DNA from: Chryseobacterium oranimense
GTDB lineage: Bacteria > Bacteroidota > Bacteroidia > Flavobacteriales > Weeksellaceae
DNA: 64,000 nt
Reading direction: 5' to 3'
Assembly (NCBI RefSeq): GCF_900129755.1
Contig: NZ_FQWT01000001.1
Location: 62,001-126,000, forward strand
The notes under the pieces are model-generated. The model saw only the letters and a list, made by a program, of their open reading frames with translations, was not told where the DNA came from and made no database searches. Positions within the stretch are counted from its first letter, which is position 1. The number at the start of each line of letters is the position of its first letter. This document shows positions 34,345 to 43,636 of this stretch, piece after piece. Position numbers and translations under genes: made by a program.

Positions 34345-35682
34345 ATGAATATGATATTTAACGCATGCCGATATCAGTGCATGACGTTGTGCTTGCTGCT
34401 GGCTGGCAGTTTTTTACATTCACAAATGATCGATTATCAGCATCTCAGCCTTCAACAGGCTATTGAGACCGGTTTGAAAAACAACAAGAACATACAGATA
34501 AGCCATCTGAAAAAGGAAATGTCTGCCACAAGAGAAAAAGACCTTGCCATGGAAAGACTTCCGGATATAGAATTCCATACCAGTTATAACCAGGTAACCA
34601 ATCTTTTTCAGCATCAGAACGGTTTTTTTAATAAAGCCACCAAATATGATATCATCAACGGGATGTATGATTTTACACTTTCCGCATCCATTCCGGTGTA
34701 CATGGGTGGAAAAATCAGGAACACAGAAAAAAAAGCATCTATAGACACTGAAATCTCGGCATTAAGAACCCACCTGGACGAAAGACAGCTTAAAATGGAG
34801 ATCATTACCGCCTTTCTTCAGATTCATCATTTAAAAGAGCAGCAGAGCCTTATCAATGATAAAATGAAAGAGGATTCCATCAATATCAAACAGGTAAAAA
34901 GTTTAAAAGCCAATGGAGTTGTAACGGTAAATGAAGTACTGAGAACGTCTTTACAGCTTTCCAACCACACGATGAGCTGGACAGAACTTGATAATGACAT
35001 CCAGATCGCAGAACATAAGCTTAAAACCATTCTTTCTCTTCCGGAAAACCAGGAAATGCATGTGGATACAGAAAACCTTATTTCCGACAAAGCCACGATT
35101 CCTTATATTGAAGAGCTTACAGAAACAGCCTTAAATAAGAATGAATCTGTAGAAATATCCCATAAAAATCTTTCGCTGAAAGAATTGGACCAGAAAATTA
35201 TAAAAGCGAATTATTTACCTAAAATTACAGCAGGCGGAGAATATTTCATCAAATACCCCAATATGATGTTCTTTCCACCTGAACCTTATGCTTACCGCCT
35301 GGGGATGCTGGGGGTAAACCTTACCTATCCTATCGGAAACCTGTATAAAAATAAGTACAGGATGCAGGAAGCCAGGGAAAATATTGATCTGGCGAGATTG
35401 CAGATCGAGGAAAACGACGAAAAAATAAGACACAGCGTCTATGAAGCATACAAAAAGTTTGAAGAAACGGATCAGAAAGTAAAGATTGCTGAAGAAGCCA
35501 TCGGCCAGGCCAAAGAAAACTACCGTATCGTAAAAACAAAATATGTCAATAAACTGAGTCTGATCACAGAACTTATCGATGCTGATAATGCCTATCTGGA
35601 GGCCGAATCCAACCTTATTTCCGTAAAAATCAACCGACAATTAAAATACTACCAACTTCAATATACGATTGGAAACTTATAA
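34345..35682 (+). CDS. TolC-family outer-membrane efflux protein
   Basis: 445 residues. A signal peptide (about 1-27) precedes two repeats of long paired helices, as in TolC/OprM proteins. Examples are LSLQQAIETGLKNNKNIQIS near the N-terminus and SVEISHKNLSLKELDQKIIKA in the second repeat, with the beta-barrel strands near VNLTYPIGNLYKNKYR. It forms the outer-membrane duct. It is first in an operon with a HlyD-type adaptor and an MFS pump, giving a complete tripartite exporter. Confidence 0.9.
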   Translation: MNMIFNACRYQCMTLCLLLAGSFLHSQMIDYQHLSLQQAIETGLKNNKNIQISHLKKEMSATREKDLAMERLPDIEFHTSYNQVTNLFQHQNGFFNKATKYDIINGMYDFTLSASIPVYMGGKIRNTEKKASIDTEISALRTHLDERQLKMEIITAFLQIHHLKEQQSLINDKMKEDSINIKQVKSLKANGVVTVNEVLRTSLQLSNHTMSWTELDNDIQIAEHKLKTILSLPENQEMHVDTENLISDKATIPYIEELTETALNKNESVEISHKNLSLKELDQKIIKANYLPKITAGGEYFIKYPNMMFFPPEPYAYRLGMLGVNLTYPIGNLYKNKYRMQEARENIDLARLQIEENDEKIRHSVYEAYKKFEETDQKVKIAEEAIGQAKENYRIVKTKYVNKLSLITELIDADNAYLEAESNLISVKINRQLKYYQLQYTIGNL

Positions 35683-35687
35683 AAACT

Positions 35688-36734
35688 ATGGCAAAGAAAC
35701 AACTGACACAAAAAGAAAAAAGAATCAACAAAATAATCACCTTTCTGGCCTGGATCCTGATCATCAGTGGAATTGCAGGAATGGTAAGCTTTTATATTTT
35801 CTCAAGGAAAAATGTTACCACCAATGATGCCCAGATTGAACAGTACATTACCCCGGTCTCCAGTAAGGTTTCAGGATTTATTAAAACCATCCGCTTTGAA
35901 GAAAATCAGTTTGTACATAAAGGTGATACTTTGATTGTGATCGACAACAGGGAATTTATCAATCAGGTCAAAATGGCTGAAGCAGGTCTCCATGCCAATG
36001 CTGAAAATATCACAACCATTGAAAGTGGTGTCAATACAAAAGAAAGCGACTTCAAAATTATCGACGCTAAAATAGCTTCCGCAAAAATTGATATCTGGAG
36101 AACAGAGCAGGATTTTAACCGGTATAAAAATCTGGTTGCAGAAGATGCTGCCACCGAGCAGCAATTTGAAAATGTAAAAGCTTCCTATGAGCAGGCAAAA
36201 GCTAATCTTTTAGCCTTGGAGCAGCAGAAAAATGCCGTAAGAGCCGGTGCAAGCGAACAACACAGTAAAGTAGCTCCTGTTAAAAGCCAGATCCAGCAGA
36301 GCTCTGCCAACCTGAACAATGCCAGACTTTTTCTTTCCTATACAGTCATTACAGCCCCATACGACGGGTGGGTGGGTAAAAAAACCATTCAGGAAGGACA
36401 ACTGATCAAAGAAGGCCAGGCCCTGGTACAGATCGTAAGCAAGGAAAAGTGGATCATTGCCAATTACAAAGAGACCCAGCTTGGACAGATTGATACCCGA
36501 AAGGAAGTAACCATCACTGCAGATGCTTATCCGGATATCGAATTCAAAGGAAAGGTGGTTTCAGTATCGCCGGCATCGGGCTCACAGTTTTCTTTGGTTA
36601 AGCCTGACAATGCCACAGGAAACTTTGTTAAAATTGAGCAGAGGTTTCCGGTAAAAATCATTCTGGATACTAATCAAAACAATGAAAAACTGCTATCCGG
36701 AATGAATGTTCTGGTAAGCGCGAAAAAGATTTGA
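35688..36734 (+). CDS. HlyD/EmrA-type periplasmic adaptor protein
   Basis: 348 residues. One N-terminal membrane helix (about 12-35) is followed by the lipoyl halves (NDAQIEQYITPVSSKVSGFI and TVITAPYDGWVGKKTIQEGQ), a long alpha-helical hairpin (about 95-205), and a beta-barrel domain (EVTITADAYPDIEFKGKVVS). This is the EmrA-type membrane fusion protein linking inner pump and TolC. It lies 5 bp after the TolC gene. Confidence 0.92.
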   Translation: MAKKQLTQKEKRINKIITFLAWILIISGIAGMVSFYIFSRKNVTTNDAQIEQYITPVSSKVSGFIKTIRFEENQFVHKGDTLIVIDNREFINQVKMAEAGLHANAENITTIESGVNTKESDFKIIDAKIASAKIDIWRTEQDFNRYKNLVAEDAATEQQFENVKASYEQAKANLLALEQQKNAVRAGASEQHSKVAPVKSQIQQSSANLNNARLFLSYTVITAPYDGWVGKKTIQEGQLIKEGQALVQIVSKEKWIIANYKETQLGQIDTRKEVTITADAYPDIEFKGKVVSVSPASGSQFSLVKPDNATGNFVKIEQRFPVKIILDTNQNNEKLLSGMNVLVSAKKI

Positions 36735-36864
36735 AAATAATAGAGTTTGAGAGTGCTAGAGTTTGAGGATGATCTCGCTGGATAATGTTTATGAAAACTT
36801 GCACTCTCAACTCTTTTCTTTACTACTCTTTAATCTTGATCCTTGGTTCTTGATTCTTAATTTT
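36731..36864. repeat. Heptad-periodic intergenic tract 4
   Basis: Two runs inside the HlyD-MFS spacer: TAGAGTT, TGAGAGT, GCTAGAG, TTTGAGG near 36741-36768, and GCACTCT, CAACTCT, ... TTTAATC, TTGATCC, TTGGTTC, TTGATTC, TTAATTT over 36801-36864. The runs are of opposite purine/pyrimidine bias, so they could pair as a loose stem. Confidence 0.55.
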
Positions 36865-36881
36865 CCCCCATATACATTACC

Positions 36882-38444
36882 ATGCAACATAATACAGTTT
36901 ATCATCAATGGGTCCCGCAATGGCTGAAACTTCCGCTTTTGGTGCTGGCATTGTTTCCTCACCTGATGTTGTTGTCGTTACTACATTCCAACAGTGCCTT
37001 CACCTCTTCTTTTATGGATGTAGATTCAGATGACATCCAGTATTTAATGATCCTTATGTACGGAACATTTGTAGTGACCATGCTCGTTTTACAGCGGTTT
37101 ATGGCTTATTTCAGTGTGAAATATTATGTGCTGCTGATGTCTTCCATCTCCGTGATTATTCTGTACATCCTGTCCGTCACCAATAATTACCAGGTTATTC
37201 TGGTCATACGCTTCCTGGAAGGTATTTTCGGCCTTCTGGAAGGGGCTATTTTTCTTCCGTTGATCATTGCTGAACTGAAAACAAGACATGCCAAGGTAAT
37301 CGCCTATCTTTTCATGTATACCATTATGCTGACAGGTGGAACGGTTACCACTTCTTTGCTGAAATCAAGTATAGAAAATTATGATTTCCAGCATATGATC
37401 CTGATGATGGTTTATTTTCATGTCTTTGTCCTGATTATTGGAGTTGCCTTGTTCAATACCAACAGGTTTTTCCCTAAAATGCCGCTTTATCAGCTGGATA
37501 TTACAAGCTGGTTCCTCTTATGGGCTTGTCTTCAGTCAGGAGGGTATGCTATTATTTATGGAAAAAGACTGATGTGGTTTCAATCGGATACCATTGTCAT
37601 GTGCTTCTTTATATTCCTGCTTTCCGGAGGTTTGTTTATGCTCAAACAAAGGAACTCCAAGAGACCCATCTTTCATTTTGAAGTTTTCAGTTCAAGAAAC
37701 GTTGTTGCCGGAATGGTTTTGTTTTTCATCTTCTATCTGATCCGCTCCGGACTCAATAATGTCTACAGCATTATGGCAACAGTCTGGAAATGGCCGTGGG
37801 ATTATATTGTAAATATCCAATACTGGAACGTAGCAGGAACACTTATGGGTATTATTTTATCCGGAGTCTGCCTGATGCGTGGTATTTCTTCCAGAATCGT
37901 TTTCTTTATGGGATTTCTGCTGCTGGCAGTAGATTGTGCATGGTTTACCTATACATTTTATCCTGACACTACCCTTTCAACCATCTGTCCTCCGCTATTT
38001 CTGCAGGGAGCCGCACAGGGATTGCTGTTTACACCTCTCGTTTTCTTTCTGATTTCCGGAATGCCTGATAAATATGTTGCCAATGCAACAGCCCTGGGAA
38101 CAACAACACGTTTCTGGACCACTGCGATCGGATATGCTTTAATGCAGAACCTGATGCTGTTTTTAACATTAAAGCATTCTGATACACTCAGTTTTAACCT
38201 GACAGATACCAACCCTGTTTTTTACAGCCAGTGGAACCAGATATTCGGAGCTCAGTTATCCAGACTGCCGGTTAATGAATCTTTATCCCTTACTGCCGGA
38301 GCTTTTAAAGCGAAAATAACAGCGCAATCTATTCTCCTTTCCAATATGGAGATTTTTACAGGATTGTTCTGGCTGGCTTTAATTACTGCATTCGCTTTAC
38401 TGCTATATCATCCTGTGAAAATAGCGGTGAGAAATATAATGTGA
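36882..38444 (+). CDS. MFS drug efflux permease (EmrB/DHA2-like)
   Basis: 520 residues with about 12-14 predicted membrane helices. It lacks the strongest DHA2 signature motifs by eye, but its length and its place after a TolC and an EmrA-type adaptor point to the EmrB-like pump of a tripartite exporter. Segments include LLALFPHLMLLSLLHSN and GIFGLLEGAIFLPLIIAEL. It may export fatty acids, bile-acid-like compounds or drugs; the substrate is unknown. It is separated from the adaptor gene by a heptad-periodic spacer, which may affect its expression. Confidence 0.85.
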   Translation: MQHNTVYHQWVPQWLKLPLLVLALFPHLMLLSLLHSNSAFTSSFMDVDSDDIQYLMILMYGTFVVTMLVLQRFMAYFSVKYYVLLMSSISVIILYILSVTNNYQVILVIRFLEGIFGLLEGAIFLPLIIAELKTRHAKVIAYLFMYTIMLTGGTVTTSLLKSSIENYDFQHMILMMVYFHVFVLIIGVALFNTNRFFPKMPLYQLDITSWFLLWACLQSGGYAIIYGKRLMWFQSDTIVMCFFIFLLSGGLFMLKQRNSKRPIFHFEVFSSRNVVAGMVLFFIFYLIRSGLNNVYSIMATVWKWPWDYIVNIQYWNVAGTLMGIILSGVCLMRGISSRIVFFMGFLLLAVDCAWFTYTFYPDTTLSTICPPLFLQGAAQGLLFTPLVFFLISGMPDKYVANATALGTTTRFWTTAIGYALMQNLMLFLTLKHSDTLSFNLTDTNPVFYSQWNQIFGAQLSRLPVNESLSLTAGAFKAKITAQSILLSNMEIFTGLFWLALITAFALLLYHPVKIAVRNIM

Positions 38445-38485
38445 TTTAGGCCGAAAATTTGCTGTAGTTTCTGAAATTCGCATGT

Positions 38486-39847
38486 ATGAACATTCAGGAA
38501 ATCGTAAATCATCAGAAAGATTTTTTCAAAACGCAACAGACGAAGAGTATTAAGTTCAGGAAAATGTATCTTGAAAAGCTTAAAAACATCGTTATCAATA
38601 ACGAGGAACTTTTGTATGAAGCCATTGACAAAGATTTTGGCAAATCAAGGTTTGATACTTTTACAACCGAAATCTCTTTTATACTGAATGATATCAATTA
38701 TTATCTTAAAAACATAAATTCACTTTCAAAACCCAGAAAAGTCAGAACCAACCTGGCCAATCAGTTGGGAAAAAGCAGAATTCATTCCGAACCTTTGGGA
38801 AATGTTCTTGTCATAGGTGCCTGGAACTATCCTTACCAATTATCATTTTCTCCCGTAATTGCAGCTCTTGCTGCGGGAAACTGCTGTATTTTAAAGCCAA
38901 GTGAAATTGCAGAAAATACAATGAAACTGATGGCAAAGCTCATCAATGAAAACTTTCCTCCCGAATATCTGTATGTGTATGAGGGTGGTATTGATGAAAC
39001 CACAGAGCTTTTGAAGCTCAAATTTGATAAAATATTTTTCACCGGAAGCACCAGGGTTGGAAAGATCGTTTATCAGGCTGCTGCAGAGCATTTAACGCCT
39101 GTTGTTCTTGAATTAGGTGGAAAATCTCCCGTTATTGTCTCCAAAGATGCCGACCTTGAAGTTGCTGCCAAACGAATTGTATGGGGAAAGTTTCTCAATG
39201 CCGGGCAAACCTGTGTTGCTCCTGATTATCTTTTGGTTGAAGAGCCCGTCCGTGAACAGTTCCTCGAAATGTTGAGAAAGTATATTACAGAATTTAAATA
39301 TGCTCCGGATGCCGATTCTTATACAAGAATCATCAACCGCAAAAATTTCGATCGATTGATAAAGCTTATAAACAGGGATAAAATTTATTTTGGCGGAAAT
39401 TCTGATGAAACAAAACTGTTTATAGAACCTACCCTTCTGAATAACGTAAACTGGGAGGATGAAATCATGCAGGAAGAGATCTTCGGCCCAATTCTTCCGA
39501 TCATCAGCTTTACAAATTTCAACCTGGCCATCAATACCATTCTTGAACTGGAAAAGCCTCTTTCAGCCTATCTTTTTACCCGGAATTCTGAGGAAAAAGG
39601 AATTTTCACTTCGAAACTGTCGTTTGGAGGAGGCTGCATCAATGATGTCATTATGCATTTAGGCAACCACCGTCTGCCTTTTGGCGGAGTCGGGAATTCC
39701 GGTATCGGCAGTTACCACGGATCTTATGGTTTTGAAGCCTTTTCACATCAGAAATCTGTCCTGGAAAAATCGACCTGGGGAGAGCCTGATATCAAATATC
39801 CCCCTTATTCGGATAAAAAATTAAGCTGGATCAGGAAGCTGTTGTAA
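38486..39847 (+). CDS. Aldehyde dehydrogenase (class 3-like)
   Basis: 453 residues, the shorter ALDH3-type length. NAD(P)-binding segments VIGAWNYPYQLSFSP and FTGSTRVGK, the catalytic Glu in LELGGKSP, and the catalytic Cys in NAGQTCVAPDY are present, as is a late EEIFGPILPI. These oxidise medium- or long-chain and aromatic aldehydes. It is not obviously tied to the efflux operon and is followed by a strong shared terminator. Confidence 0.92.
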   Translation: MNIQEIVNHQKDFFKTQQTKSIKFRKMYLEKLKNIVINNEELLYEAIDKDFGKSRFDTFTTEISFILNDINYYLKNINSLSKPRKVRTNLANQLGKSRIHSEPLGNVLVIGAWNYPYQLSFSPVIAALAAGNCCILKPSEIAENTMKLMAKLINENFPPEYLYVYEGGIDETTELLKLKFDKIFFTGSTRVGKIVYQAAAEHLTPVVLELGGKSPVIVSKDADLEVAAKRIVWGKFLNAGQTCVAPDYLLVEEPVREQFLEMLRKYITEFKYAPDADSYTRIINRKNFDRLIKLINRDKIYFGGNSDETKLFIEPTLLNNVNWEDEIMQEEIFGPILPIISFTNFNLAINTILELEKPLSAYLFTRNSEEKGIFTSKLSFGGGCINDVIMHLGNHRLPFGGVGNSGIGSYHGSYGFEAFSHQKSVLEKSTWGEPDIKYPPYSDKKLSWIRKLL

Positions 39848-39852
39848 ATAAA

Positions 39853-39880
39853 AAAACCGGGAGATTTTCCCGGTTTTTTT
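39853..39880. terminator. Bidirectional terminator between ALDH and the thioredoxin-like gene
   Basis: AAACCGGGA pairs with TCCCGGTTT around GATTT, with an A-run left and T-run right. The stop codon of the minus-strand thioredoxin-like gene overlaps its right edge. Confidence 0.88.
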
Positions 39881-40451
39881 ATGATTTAGGAGCCCATTCG
39901 TTAAAGAACTCTTGTACTTTTTCCTTACTGTATCCTTTTCCTTCTTCAAGGACCGAACTGTCTTTTAAAACATGAACTATTTTGCCATCTTTATCCAGAA
40001 CAATGAAAAAAGGATACCCCAGCTTTTCTTTGATATCTACATATTTAGAAAAAACTTTTTCATTTTTATTATCCGGTGAATAATTCAGGTGATAATATAC
40101 ATAGTTCTTATCTACAGCTTCCTTCAGTTCAGGAGTATTCTGAACGAAATTATTAAAACGCAGACACCAGATACACCAGTTTCCACCGGCCTGGATCATT
40201 ATATTCTTCCCTTCTTTTTTAGCTTGGGCAATCAGCTTATTAATATCAGCTTCAGCATTCGCTTTCGGATCATAAGGTTTTGGCAGTTTGGCTTTTTCTT
40301 CTGCTGCTTTCTTTTTAGCGTCCAATTCTGCTTGATCAGCTTTTACCAGAAGAGCATTATCCTGCTTCCTTCCTTCCGGTGTATTTGTTTTTTCCTGAGA
40401 AAAAGCCAGTATGCTTAATCCAAGAAAGGCTATGATCGACAATTTTTTCAT
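39879..40451 (-). CDS. Exported thioredoxin-fold protein
   Basis: 190 residues with a signal peptide (MKKLSIIAFLGLSILAFSQ), a charged helical stretch (about 38-85), then a thioredoxin fold with active-site Cys93-Ile-Trp-Cys96 in NWCIWCLRF. YVYYHLNYSP and GYPFFIVLDKDGKIVH (the cis-Pro region) follow. The CxxC suggests a periplasmic disulfide reductase or isomerase. It is divergent from the acyltransferase at 40532. Confidence 0.85.
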   Translation of the reverse strand: MKKLSIIAFLGLSILAFSQEKTNTPEGRKQDNALLVKADQAELDAKKKAAEEKAKLPKPYDPKANAEADINKLIAQAKKEGKNIMIQAGGNWCIWCLRFNNFVQNTPELKEAVDKNYVYYHLNYSPDNKNEKVFSKYVDIKEKLGYPFFIVLDKDGKIVHVLKDSSVLEEGKGYSKEKVQEFFNEWAPKS

Positions 40452-40515
40452 AACATAAAAATAAAAAAAATAATACTTATTGCAAGCAAAAATAGAACCA
40501 TAATTTTATTATCAC

Positions 40516-40523
40516 TAAATTTG
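40516..40523 (+). promoter_or_regulatory. -7 promoter element close to the acyltransferase start
   Basis: TAAATTTG ends only 8 nt before the ATG at 40532, so the transcript leader would be extremely short. Confidence 0.45.
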
Positions 40524-40531
40524 CATGTTTT

Positions 40532-41416
40532 ATGAATTTCCTGATCAAAATATTATATTTAATTTCCAAGCTTCCGCTTAAAGTATTGTATATTTTTTCG
40601 GACGTGATGTTTTTCTTAAACTATTACCTTGTAGGCTACCGAAAGAAGGTAATCACACAGAATCTCAGAAATTCTTTTCCTGAAAAAACAGAAGAAGAGA
40701 TCGGGGACATCAAGAAGAAATTCTACCTTAATTTTTCCGATTATCTTGTAGAAACCATTAAATCTTTCAGTATTTCTGAAACGGAATCGCGGGTAAGAAT
40801 GCAGCATATCAATCAGGAGGTCTTCCATGAAGCCAAGGCAGAAGGTAAAAATGTAATTATGCTTGCCGGACATGTCTTTAACTGGGAGTGGATCAATGCC
40901 CTTGCGAAAATTATCCCGCAAAAACACTGTCATCCGGTTTACAGAAAGGTAAACAGTGATTTTTGGGAAAACCAGATGAAAATAGTAAGAAACAAGTTTG
41001 GAAATGAAGCACTTGAGGCTAATGAAGTAATCATGAATATCTTCAGATCTAAAAACGACGGTGATTCCGCTTATATGTTTGTAGCGGACCAAACACCGCA
41101 CGTTGCCCATGTCAATTACGGATTGGAATTTCTACATCAGAGAACGCCTGCTTTCATCGGCTATGATAAACTTGCTACGAGAATGGATCTTGCTTTTATC
41201 TACTGCGAAATGAAAAAGGTAAAACGAGGCTATTATCAGGTAAATTATCATAGGATTTATCCCGAAGGTGAAAAATTTACAGAACATGAAGTGGTAAGAA
41301 AATTTCATCAACTGCTGGAAAATACTTTAAACAAGCACCCGGATAATTATCTTTGGTCCCACAGAAAATGGAAGTACCAGGATTCCATTAAAACGTTTGA
41401 TGCTGAAAAAATATAA
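40532..41416 (+). CDS. Lysophospholipid/lipid A acyltransferase (LpxL/HtrB type)
   Basis: 294 residues of the lipid A acyltransferase fold. The family's catalytic HxxxxE-type motif is seen in LAGHVFNWEW (His, Glu/Trp region), and VADQTPHV and EFLHQRTPAFIGYDKLA are further conserved strips. An N-terminal hydrophobic segment anchors it in the inner membrane. It would add a secondary acyl chain to lipid A or a related lipid. It is followed, 5 bp on, by a GT2 glycosyltransferase, which suggests a shared envelope pathway. Confidence 0.88.
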   Translation: MNFLIKILYLISKLPLKVLYIFSDVMFFLNYYLVGYRKKVITQNLRNSFPEKTEEEIGDIKKKFYLNFSDYLVETIKSFSISETESRVRMQHINQEVFHEAKAEGKNVIMLAGHVFNWEWINALAKIIPQKHCHPVYRKVNSDFWENQMKIVRNKFGNEALEANEVIMNIFRSKNDGDSAYMFVADQTPHVAHVNYGLEFLHQRTPAFIGYDKLATRMDLAFIYCEMKKVKRGYYQVNYHRIYPEGEKFTEHEVVRKFHQLLENTLNKHPDNYLWSHRKWKYQDSIKTFDAEKI

Positions 41417-41421
41417 TCCTG

Positions 41422-42399
41422 ATGCCGAATAATTTAGCAGTTGTCATTTTAAACTGGAATGGTAAAAACTGGCTCGAAAAATTTCTTCCCAGTGTAGTCC
41501 GCTTTTCCCAGGATGCAGATATTTATGTAATAGATAACCTTTCTACTGATGATTCTATCTCTTTTGTAGAATCCCATTTTCCTACTGTAAAAATTGTCAG
41601 AAACAACAAAAATTACGGTTTTGCAGGCGGATATAATGAAGGTTTAAAAGAAATAAAAAACGAATATTACTGCCTTCTCAATTCAGATATGGAGGTCACT
41701 GAAAACTGGATAAACCCTGTATTAAATTTATTTCAAAAAGATCCCGCAATCTCAGCAATACAGCCTAAAATCTTATCCTTTAACAATAAGAAACAGTTTG
41801 AATTTGCAGGTGCAGCCGGGGGGCTTATCGACAATCTGGGCTACCCTTACTGCCGCGGACGAATATTTGATGATCTGGAAGAGGATAACGGACAATATGA
41901 CGACGAAACAGAAATCTTCTGGGCTTCAGGATGTTGCTTTTTTGTCCGTTCAAAAGATTTCTGGGAACAAAACGGTTTTGATGAAAGGTTCTTTGCCCAT
42001 CAGGAAGAAATAGATCTTTGCTGGCGACTGATCAATTCAGGAAAAAAGATTTTCTATACAGGAAGATCAAAAGTATATCACGTAGGCGGCGGAACCCTGA
42101 ATAAGCAAAGTGCACAAAAGACTTATCTTAATATCAGGAACAATCTCTCCATGATGCTGAAAAACCTGCCATTCCCAAAGCTTATAGGTCTTATATTTTT
42201 CAGATTGTGTTTAGATGGAATTGCCGGAATTTATTTCGGGCTGAAAAATGGATTCCCACATTTATGGGCTGTTGTAAGAGCTCATTTTGGGTTTTACGGG
42301 CAGTTTCCGCAAACATGGAAACTTCGTCAGGAACATCAGAAATCTGAGTTCTATCAATCGAAATGGCTGATCTTTAAGCATTTTTTGGGTGGTAAATAG
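41422..42399 (+). CDS. Glycosyltransferase family 2
   Basis: 325 residues with a GT-A fold: VVILNWNGKNWLEKFLPSV at the N-terminus, VIDNLSTDDS, the DxD-like LNSDMEV, and the late FFAHQEEIDLCWRL with its conserved Glu. Resembles rhamnosyl/galactofuranosyl transferases that build surface polysaccharides or glycolipids. The C-terminal part is membrane-associated (LIGLIFFRLCLDGIAGIYFGL). Likely co-transcribed with the acyltransferase; the acceptor is unknown. Confidence 0.88.
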   Translation: MPNNLAVVILNWNGKNWLEKFLPSVVRFSQDADIYVIDNLSTDDSISFVESHFPTVKIVRNNKNYGFAGGYNEGLKEIKNEYYCLLNSDMEVTENWINPVLNLFQKDPAISAIQPKILSFNNKKQFEFAGAAGGLIDNLGYPYCRGRIFDDLEEDNGQYDDETEIFWASGCCFFVRSKDFWEQNGFDERFFAHQEEIDLCWRLINSGKKIFYTGRSKVYHVGGGTLNKQSAQKTYLNIRNNLSMMLKNLPFPKLIGLIFFRLCLDGIAGIYFGLKNGFPHLWAVVRAHFGFYGQFPQTWKLRQEHQKSEFYQSKWLIFKHFLGGK

Positions 42400-42400
42400 T

Positions 42401-42442
42401 TTTTCCGGGATTCGGGTTTCGTGATGAGAGATACGAGATATA
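42401..42442. repeat. Heptad-periodic intergenic tract 5
   Basis: Read in register: TTTTCCG, GGATTCG, GGTTTCG, TGATGAG, AGATACG, AGATATA. It begins two bases after the stop of the glycosyltransferase gene. Confidence 0.55.
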
Positions 42443-42490
42443 ATATGTTCAGATTTAATTTCTACTATAAGTTTTCCAAGAATGCCTTTA

Positions 42491-42513
42491 ATTCCCCTGA
42501 AAGGGTGGGTTTT
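42491..42513. repeat. Intergenic GC-rich element, copy B
   Basis: ATTCCCCTGAAAGGGTGGG plus TTTT matches the reverse complement of copy A (33241-33267) with a 5-bp internal deletion and two substitutions. Both copies sit beside heptad tracts. Confidence 0.45.
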
Positions 42514-42631
42514 ACAAAGCAAAAAGACGGATAGTTTAAAAATAATGACACATGAAACTGATCTCACAAAAATTTCATAACTTACATCTATAAACAACTT
42601 ATATTTAATTTAAATTACTCACAATTAAAAC

Positions 42632-43189
42632 ATGGATTTTTGCGCAATAGACTTTGAAACCGCCACTCACGAAAAAAGCTCGGCTTGTGAAATGGGCATT
42701 TGTATTGTTCAGGATTCCAAAATTGTGGAAACGAAAACGTGGCTGATCAAACCGCCCAGCTTTCCTTATTTCAGCAGATTTAATATTGGAGTTCACGGGA
42801 TAACCCCGGAAGATGTAAAGGACGCACCTACTTTTGATGAAATCTGGTACGAAGCCGAAGAAATGATGTATGGAACCCTTATGATTGCACATAATGCAAG
42901 CTTTGATGCGGGTGTTCTAAGAGGCTGTTTCGAGCACTACGGTATGTTTACCCCAAAACTGAATTATCTCTGCAGCATTCAACTGGCTAAAAAATCATGG
43001 AATTATCTTCCGAAATACGGACTGAAGCATTTAGCGGAACATCACCAAATCAGCCTTAACCACCACCGTGCCGGGGACGATGCGGAAGCCTGTGCAAAAA
43101 TTTCACTTCTGGCTTTTGAAAAATTGATCATGACAGAAAATGAAGAGATCCATAGTTCTTTTCTCAATAAGTATATCAAAAAACTGTAA
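42632..43189 (+). CDS. 3'-5' exonuclease (DnaQ/RNase T fold)
   Basis: 185 residues. The DEDD metal-binding residues appear in order: FCAIDFETATHEKSS (Asp, Glu), IAHNASFDAGVL (Asp) and HHRAGDDAEACA (His, Asp). The His form makes it a DEDDh enzyme, like the DNA polymerase III epsilon subunit. It lacks the epsilon C-terminal region. It could be a proofreading, RNase T-like or cleanup nuclease. It appears to be a stand-alone gene. Confidence 0.88.
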   Translation: MDFCAIDFETATHEKSSACEMGICIVQDSKIVETKTWLIKPPSFPYFSRFNIGVHGITPEDVKDAPTFDEIWYEAEEMMYGTLMIAHNASFDAGVLRGCFEHYGMFTPKLNYLCSIQLAKKSWNYLPKYGLKHLAEHHQISLNHHRAGDDAEACAKISLLAFEKLIMTENEEIHSSFLNKYIKKL

Positions 43190-43219
43190 TAAGCTACAAT
43201 CCTATTTACAGGAATTCCT

Positions 43220-43594
43220 TTAATTGCTTAAAACTTCAGATAGCAGGTTGAACTTTGGAATTTCAATTTCGAAGGTTTCCTGGGTATCCATGTTTTTAAC
43301 AAGGTATTTTCCGCTCATATTTCCTACGCCGGACCGAAGCATTACATTGGAGAAATAAGCAAAATTTTCGCTTATGGGAATCTCTGGTGTCAATCCTATC
43401 ACCCCATCACCTATAATCTCTGTGTATCCAAAACCTACGTCGAAAATGAGCCATTTTCTTTTAAGCACTTTAATGGGAAAGCTGCCGTCATTTTCTATCG
43501 TAATATTATACTTGAAGACGTAACGGTTTTCAGATGGATAACTGTTTTTACTATCATATTCAGGTATTACTGAAACTTTGATATTAGAAGTCAT
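43220..43594 (-). CDS. apaG: ApaG-family protein
   Basis: 124 residues of the ApaG/DUF525 beta-sandwich. Conserved strands include YVFKYNITIENDG, KVLKRKWLIFD, IPISENFAYFSNVMLRSG and GNMSGKYLV. ApaG proteins are linked to Co2+/Mg2+ sensitivity and the domain also occurs in F-box proteins; its biochemical role is not settled. The start at 43594 (MTSNIKVSV) is preferred over 43609. It is convergent with the exonuclease, with 30 bp between them and no strong terminator. Confidence 0.9.
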   Translation of the reverse strand: MTSNIKVSVIPEYDSKNSYPSENRYVFKYNITIENDGSFPIKVLKRKWLIFDVGFGYTEIIGDGVIGLTPEIPISENFAYFSNVMLRSGVGNMSGKYLVKNMDTQETFEIEIPKFNLLSEVLSN

Positions 43595-43636
43595 TTTTGA
43601 GAACATCATCTTAGTATTTTTCTTAAGAGATACAAA

